From NCBI GenBank assembly GCA_030040215.1, contig JASHUD010000133.1:1-10772 (forward strand): DNA of 10,772 nucleotides, written 5' to 3'. The notes under the pieces were generated by a model, which saw only the letters and a list, made by a program, of their open reading frames with translations, was not told the origin of the DNA and did no database searches. The position numbers and the translations under genes are program-made. Shown in pieces: positions 8,233-10,772 of the stretch. This DNA is from Methylovirgula sp. (GTDB taxonomy: Bacteria > Pseudomonadota > Alphaproteobacteria > Rhizobiales > Beijerinckiaceae). Numbering within the stretch: position 1 is the stretch's first letter; the number at the start of each line of letters is the position of its first letter.

Positions 8233-8413
8233 CCCGGCCGTCCGTATCGCGCCGCTGCGCATCGAGGCGACGGCGCTCAAGTTCCGCGCTGGCGGCGGCG
8301 CGCTTTCGCTCGGCATTCGACGCGCCAAAGCGCAGGCGATTTTCCGCCGCTTGCGCTTCGGCCGCCGCACGAGCTTTCGCCTTGCGGGCGCGCCGCAAAT
8401 TGACGAGCGTCAT
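8222..8413 (-). CDS. DUF4169 family small basic protein
   Basis: This 63-residue, strongly charged protein matches the DUF4169 family of unknown function. It starts with the family signature MTLVNLRRARKAKARAAAE, continues with AENRLRFG and AERKRAAA, and ends with a LERRRLDAQRRD segment. The composition (Arg, Ala, Glu and Lys, with no hydrophobic core) suggests a long helix or coiled coil rather than a globular enzyme. Its ATG overlaps the sspB stop in a 4-base ATGA (8410-8413), so translation is probably coupled to sspB, and its own end overlaps the RHH gene by 11 bases. No function is known. Its coupling to sspB raises, but does not show, a link with ClpXP-dependent proteolysis or ribosome rescue. 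Confidence 0.85.
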   Translation of the reverse strand: MTLVNLRRARKAKARAAAEAQAAENRLRFGASNAERKRAAASAELERRRLDAQRRDTDGRDEP

Positions 8414-8982
8414 GGCTTCTTCCGAAAGGTTTCGATCGAAATGACCTTGCCCTGCTCGATAGGGATCGGCGCGGCGCTTTTTGCGGGCTTTGCGGCTTCG
8501 TCCTTCGCCGCGGCGGGACCGATTTCGGCGGGCTCGCTGCCGCTGCCGCGCGGCTTCGGTTTGGCGCGCCCCGGCGGATGAGCGGCGACTTGCGGCAATG
8601 CTTCCGGAGCGGGTTCCGCGGCTTCGCCAGCCAGCTCGAACTTCAATCCGAATTCCACGGAGGGATCGAAAAATCCGCTCACCGCATCGAACGGAATGAG
8701 CAGGACTTCGCTCTTGCCATTAAAGGAAAGGCCCACTTCAAACGCCTGGTCGCCGACCGTCAGGTCCCAGAACTGATGCTGAAGAACGATCTTCATTTCC
8801 GTGGGATATTGTTCGCGCATGCGATTCGACAGGCGAACGCCGGGAGCGCGCGTCTTGAAGGTGATGAAAAAATGATGCTCGCCGGGAAGGCCTTCGCGGG
8901 CCACGTCGGAGAGAACCTTGCGCATGACCGCCCGCAGAGCATCCTGCACCAGAAGGTCGTAGCGGATGAGGTCGCTGGCCAT
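8410..8982 (-). CDS. sspB: SspB-family ClpXP adaptor protein
   Basis: SspB binds the tmRNA-encoded degradation tag and tethers tagged proteins to the ClpXP protease in the cytoplasm. The 190-residue product has the alphaproteobacterial SspB domain at about 4-118. Landmarks are LIRYDLLVQDALRAVMRKVL (5-24), GLPGEHHFFITFKT (31-44... to 54), PTEMKIVLQHQFWDL (60-74) and IPFDAVSGFFDPSVEFGLKF (96-115). A flexible Ala/Pro-rich linker (about 119-176) follows, then a conserved-looking tail, GKVISIETFRKK (178-189), which by analogy with other SspB proteins is the likely ClpX-contacting peptide. The ATG at 8982 gives the usual MASDLIRYD start; an in-frame GTG at 9003 would add seven residues. The gene lies just downstream of ssrA, whose RNA makes the tag that SspB should recognise, with no terminator between them. 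Confidence 0.93.
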   Translation of the reverse strand: MASDLIRYDLLVQDALRAVMRKVLSDVAREGLPGEHHFFITFKTRAPGVRLSNRMREQYPTEMKIVLQHQFWDLTVGDQAFEVGLSFNGKSEVLLIPFDAVSGFFDPSVEFGLKFELAGEAAEPAPEALPQVAAHPPGRAKPKPRGSGSEPAEIGPAAAKDEAAKPAKSAAPIPIEQGKVISIETFRKKP

Positions 8983-9011
8983 TCCACCATCCGAGGCGGG
9001 CACATCGAAGT

Positions 9012-9037
9012 GGAGGCTTCTGTTGCCAGGTGCCTCC
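9012..9037 (-). other. 3'-terminal hairpin of the tmRNA coding piece
   Basis: GGAGGC (9037-9032) and GCCTCC (9017-9012) form a 6-bp stem around a 14-base loop at the end of the tmRNA coding piece. No run of T follows on the minus strand, so it is unlikely to end transcription as an intrinsic terminator. It more likely protects or defines the mature 3' end, leaving sspB downstream on the same primary transcript. Confidence 0.6.
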
Positions 9038-9092
9038 GAACCCCGCCTTGAAGTGCTAACCCCAAGGGCTTTGAATCGGTACCTTTACCGCA

Positions 9093-9131
9093 TTACGCGG
9101 CAACGGCCACCGGAGCATAGTTGTCGTTGGC
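9093..9131 (-). other. ssrA: tmRNA tag reading frame (ANDNYAPVAVAA-stop)
   Basis: Twelve codons from GCC (9131-9129) to GCG (9098-9096), followed by TAA (9095-9093), encode ANDNYAPVAVAA. The AND.N start and the terminal AVAA are typical of alphaproteobacterial tmRNA tags, and the C-terminal AA is the ClpX recognition end. The resume codon GCC is preceded by ATAGTT, which resembles the conserved UAGU-type element that positions the ribosome. The tag has no start codon because translation resumes on it. Confidence 0.93.
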
Positions 9132-9216
9132 AACTATAGATTCGGCCCGATGACGGCGGAACCATGCCGAGCGAAAGAACACCCTTTACACTCCCCGTCG
9201 AACCTATTTCGCCCCC

Positions 9217-9243
9217 GCCAGAACCCGTGCCGTGCGCGGGCTT
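9217..9243 (-). other. tmRNA intervening segment (removed between the two pieces)
   Basis: These 27 bases separate the encoded CCA end of the acceptor piece from the GGGGGCG 5' end of the coding piece. In permuted tmRNA genes this segment is cut out so that two RNA pieces result. It contains a small inverted repeat (CCCGCG near 9240 and CACGGG near 9226) that could form a stem. The exact mature ends are inferred from the acceptor-stem pairing. Confidence 0.75.
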
Positions 9244-9329
9244 TGGTGGAGGCGCCGGGTACCGCCCCCGGGTCCGAAGAGCTTATTGCGATGCCGTTTA
9301 TCGCCATAGCTGCGCAAGGCAGCGCTTTC

Positions 9330-9335
9330 AATATA
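9330..9335 (-). promoter_or_regulatory. Candidate -10 element of ssrA
   Basis: TATATT on the minus strand lies about 5-8 bases before the inferred 5' end of the tmRNA precursor and is a good -10 match in a GC-rich region. The -35 region is poor: CTTTCT is 18 bases upstream. It may serve the whole ssrA-sspB-DUF4169-RHH unit, since no other promoter is evident before sspB. Confidence 0.4.
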
Positions 9336-9474
9336 GGCAAAGCGGCGCCGATTAGAAAGAGCCGTTTCGCCGGTGGACGTTAAGCAATCCCGTCTTCCAC
9401 CACCGGTCAATCGATGCGATCGCTCCCTGCGACCGCCTACTTCACCACGCCGGTTCTTCCGCCTGCGGAGCCCT

Positions 9475-10233
9475 ATGCCTTCGACTCGCCAGCCTTATGG
9501 ACTGCTCGGTCTTTGCGTGAGCCTCGTCGCCATCCTCGGAATCGCGCTCGTCATCACGGCGGCGATCGTCGCGGTGGCGGCGCTCGCCGCCGACCTCGCG
9601 CTTGGCTGGCCTTGGCTGCGCGGTTTTCTTTTGGATGCCACCACGCCGCAAAAAGGCGAAGCAACCGGCCCACTGCGCCTCGTGCTTTTGATTGCGCTCG
9701 CCGCCTATTTCGCCGTCGCCGTGGCGGTCCTGGCTTTGGCGCGCTGGCGCGGCCGCGCGAGCTGGCGGCAAATCGTCGGCTACGGGACGACGCTCTGGCG
9801 CCTCGACGACAGATTGCTCTGGGCAATTGCCGCGGGAGCGCTCCTCTACAGTTTCGCGGCAACCGCTCTGCTGGGCTATCTTTACCCGCAATCCCAATCC
9901 TGGTTCACGCTGCCGGCGAACCGAACCGACCGGCTGCTGCTGTTCGTCCTCGCCGCCGGCTTCGCGCCGATCACCGAAGAATTGTTGTTTCGCGGCTGGA
10001 TCTATACGAGTCTGCGCTTTAGTTTCGGCATCTGGCCGGCGATGCTCGCGAGTGCGGCGCTGTTCGGGGCGGCGCACTATGAGGATACGCATCTTTACGC
10101 GCTGGCGGTTTTCCCGGTTGGCATCGCGCTTGCCGCGATCCGCGAGCGCACCCAAAGCGTGAAGGCCTCGATGCTCTTTCATGCCGTCAACAATTTCATT
10201 GCCTTCTGCGCCGCGGCGCTGAACATCGGTTGA
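9475..10233 (+). CDS. CPBP family intramembrane metalloprotease
   Basis: This is a polytopic membrane protein of the CPBP (CAAX protease and bacteriocin-processing, Abi/Rce1-like) family, acting in the cytoplasmic membrane; the substrate is unknown. The 252-residue product shows all three family motifs: EELLFRG with E168, E169 and R173; FxxxH at F197-H201 (FGAAH); and HxxxN at H236-N240 (HAVNN). Hydrophobic segments lie at about 9-43, 67-89, 114-136, 153-166, 186-200, 205-222 and 233-249. The ATG at 9475 is chosen because GCGGAG (9465-9470) precedes it and the first membrane segment follows at once. The open frame extends back to a GTG at 9373, but that stretch is Arg/Pro-rich, unlike the family, and approaches the ssrA promoter. 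It is divergent from ssrA and 4 bases before thyA. Confidence 0.88.
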   Translation: MPSTRQPYGLLGLCVSLVAILGIALVITAAIVAVAALAADLALGWPWLRGFLLDATTPQKGEATGPLRLVLLIALAAYFAVAVAVLALARWRGRASWRQIVGYGTTLWRLDDRLLWAIAAGALLYSFAATALLGYLYPQSQSWFTLPANRTDRLLLFVLAAGFAPITEELLFRGWIYTSLRFSFGIWPAMLASAALFGAAHYEDTHLYALAVFPVGIALAAIRERTQSVKASMLFHAVNNFIAFCAAALNIG

Positions 10234-10237
10234 GCGC

Positions 10238-10772
10238 ATGCGGCCCTATCTCGATCTTCTCGAAACGATCCTCGCCAGCGGCGAGAAAAAGGCCGACCGG
10301 ACCGGCACCGGCACGCTGTCGATCTTCGGACATCAAATGCGGTTTCCGCTCGCCGACGGCTTTCCGCTGGTCACGACCAAGAAGCTGCACGTGAAGTCTA
10401 TTGTCTATGAACTGCTGTGGTTCCTGACGGGTGACACCGACGTCGCCTATCTCCGCGAACACGGCGTCACGATCTGGGACGAGTGGGCGGACGCGAACGG
10501 CGAACTTGGACCGATCTACGGCAAGCAATGGCGGGCTTGGCCGGCCCGCGACGGCAAGACGATCGACCAAATCAGCAACGTGATCGAGGCACTGAAACGC
10601 GACCCGTTCTCGCGGCGGCTGATCGTGACCGCGTGGAATCCAGCCGATCTGCCGGCCATGCGGCTGGCGCCCTGCCATTGCCTTTTTCAGTTCCATGTCT
10701 CCGAGGGAAAAGACGGCGTACGCCGCCTCTCGTGCCAGCTCTATCAACGCTCCGGCGACGCCTTCTTGGGCG
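10238..10772 (+). CDS. thyA: Thymidylate synthase (cut by window end)
   Basis: ThyA methylates dUMP to dTMP using 5,10-methylenetetrahydrofolate, the de novo source of thymidylate. The first 178 codons are present, of roughly 265-270 expected. The alignment to the family is clear: MRPYLDLLETIL start, R21 in RTGTGTLSIFGHQMRFPL, E58 in YELLWFL, W80 in TIWDEWAD, GPIYGKQWRAW (91-101), phosphate-binding R126 and R127 (SRRLIV), the catalytic nucleophile C146 (LAPCHC), and S172 and D174 in QLYQRSGDAFLG. A small insertion of about five residues (around 156-163, EGKDGVRR) lies between C146 and S172 compared with the E. coli enzyme. It starts 4 bases after the CPBP protease stop with only a weak Shine-Dalgarno, so coupling to that gene is plausible. 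It is missing from simple stop-to-stop searches because no stop is reached. Confidence 0.96.
   Translation, partial: MRPYLDLLETILASGEKKADRTGTGTLSIFGHQMRFPLADGFPLVTTKKLHVKSIVYELLWFLTGDTDVAYLREHGVTIWDEWADANGELGPIYGKQWRAWPARDGKTIDQISNVIEALKRDPFSRRLIVTAWNPADLPAMRLAPCHCLFQFHVSEGKDGVRRLSCQLYQRSGDAFLG

Larger units (their letters stand above)
9010..9325 (-). ncRNA. ssrA: Two-piece (circularly permuted) tmRNA
   Basis: tmRNA enters stalled ribosomes as an alanyl-tRNA mimic, then as an mRNA that adds a degradation tag. This gene has the permuted alphaproteobacterial order. The acceptor piece (about 9325-9244) comes first and ends in an encoded CCA (9246-9244) after discriminator A9247. It carries a 5-bp T-arm (CCGGG 9271-9267 with CCCGG 9259-9255). 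A 27-base spacer (9243-9217) follows. The coding piece begins at 9216 with GGGGGCG, which pairs over 7 bp with CGCCTCC (9254-9248) and includes a G3-U70 wobble, the alanine identity element. It continues with the tmRNA signature GGTTCGACGGGG (9204-9193), the tag frame (9131-9093) and a closing hairpin (9037-9012). A short hairpin (9323-9309) lies near the 5' end. The outer ends are approximate. sspB follows at once. Confidence 0.95.

Noticed and set aside
8233..8370. Longer start for the RHH gene (137 residues)
   Set aside because: It would lie almost wholly inside the DUF4169 gene in another frame, and the added residues do not resemble the RHH family; ATG 8232 has a suitable GGACGG upstream.
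8793..9065. 90-residue minus-strand open frame at the start of sspB
   Set aside because: It overlaps the tmRNA 3' region and sspB in another frame and shows no family resemblance.
9150..9383. Plus-strand open frames across 9150-9383
   Set aside because: They lie antisense to the tmRNA gene and have no protein-like features; the minus-strand RNA explains the sequence.
9373..9474. 34-residue N-terminal extension of the CPBP protease from a GTG
   Set aside because: The extension is Arg/Pro-rich with no signal-like character, and the ATG at 9475 has a ribosome binding site directly before the first membrane segment.

Overview
The window is GC-rich chromosomal DNA from an alphaproteobacterium, most likely of the order Hyphomicrobiales (Rhizobiales); the family is less certain. 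The best evidence is a circularly permuted, two-piece tmRNA gene on the minus strand (about 9010-9325), followed by an alphaproteobacterial-type SspB and two small families typical of that group (DUF4169 and a ribbon-helix-helix protein). The acetolactate synthase also looks alphaproteobacterial. No mobile element, CRISPR array, tRNA or rRNA was seen, and every large gene is intact except the last, which runs off the window.

Left part, plus strand (25-3402): ilvB, ilvN and ilvC form a tight branched-chain amino acid operon. IlvBN condenses pyruvate (or pyruvate plus 2-oxobutyrate), and IlvC isomerises and reduces the product towards valine, leucine and isoleucine. The Shine-Dalgarno of ilvN overlaps the ilvB stop, and a 7-bp hairpin sits between ilvN and ilvC. 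A classical short-chain dehydrogenase (3519-4220) follows, with its own strong ribosome binding site. A 1210-residue AsmA-like envelope protein (4347-7979) starts with TTG.

Right-centre part, minus strand (9325 down to 7957): ssrA (tmRNA), sspB, a DUF4169 gene and a ribbon-helix-helix gene lie in that order, almost without gaps. tmRNA rescues stalled ribosomes and appends a degradation tag, here ANDNYAPVAVAA. SspB is the adaptor that delivers tagged proteins to ClpXP. The tag maker and tag reader are therefore adjacent, with two uncharacterised small genes in the same apparent transcription unit. This is the most interesting part of the window. Its RNA gene fills what would otherwise look like a stretch of about 470 bases without a gene (9004-9474).

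Right end, plus strand (9475-10772): a CPBP-family membrane protease is transcribed divergently from ssrA and is followed after 4 bases by thyA (thymidylate synthase), which is cut by the window end after 178 codons. Apart from the ssrA region, no gap exceeds 300 bases. The gaps at 3403-3518 and 4221-4346 hold only weak promoter-like or hairpin-like sequence.
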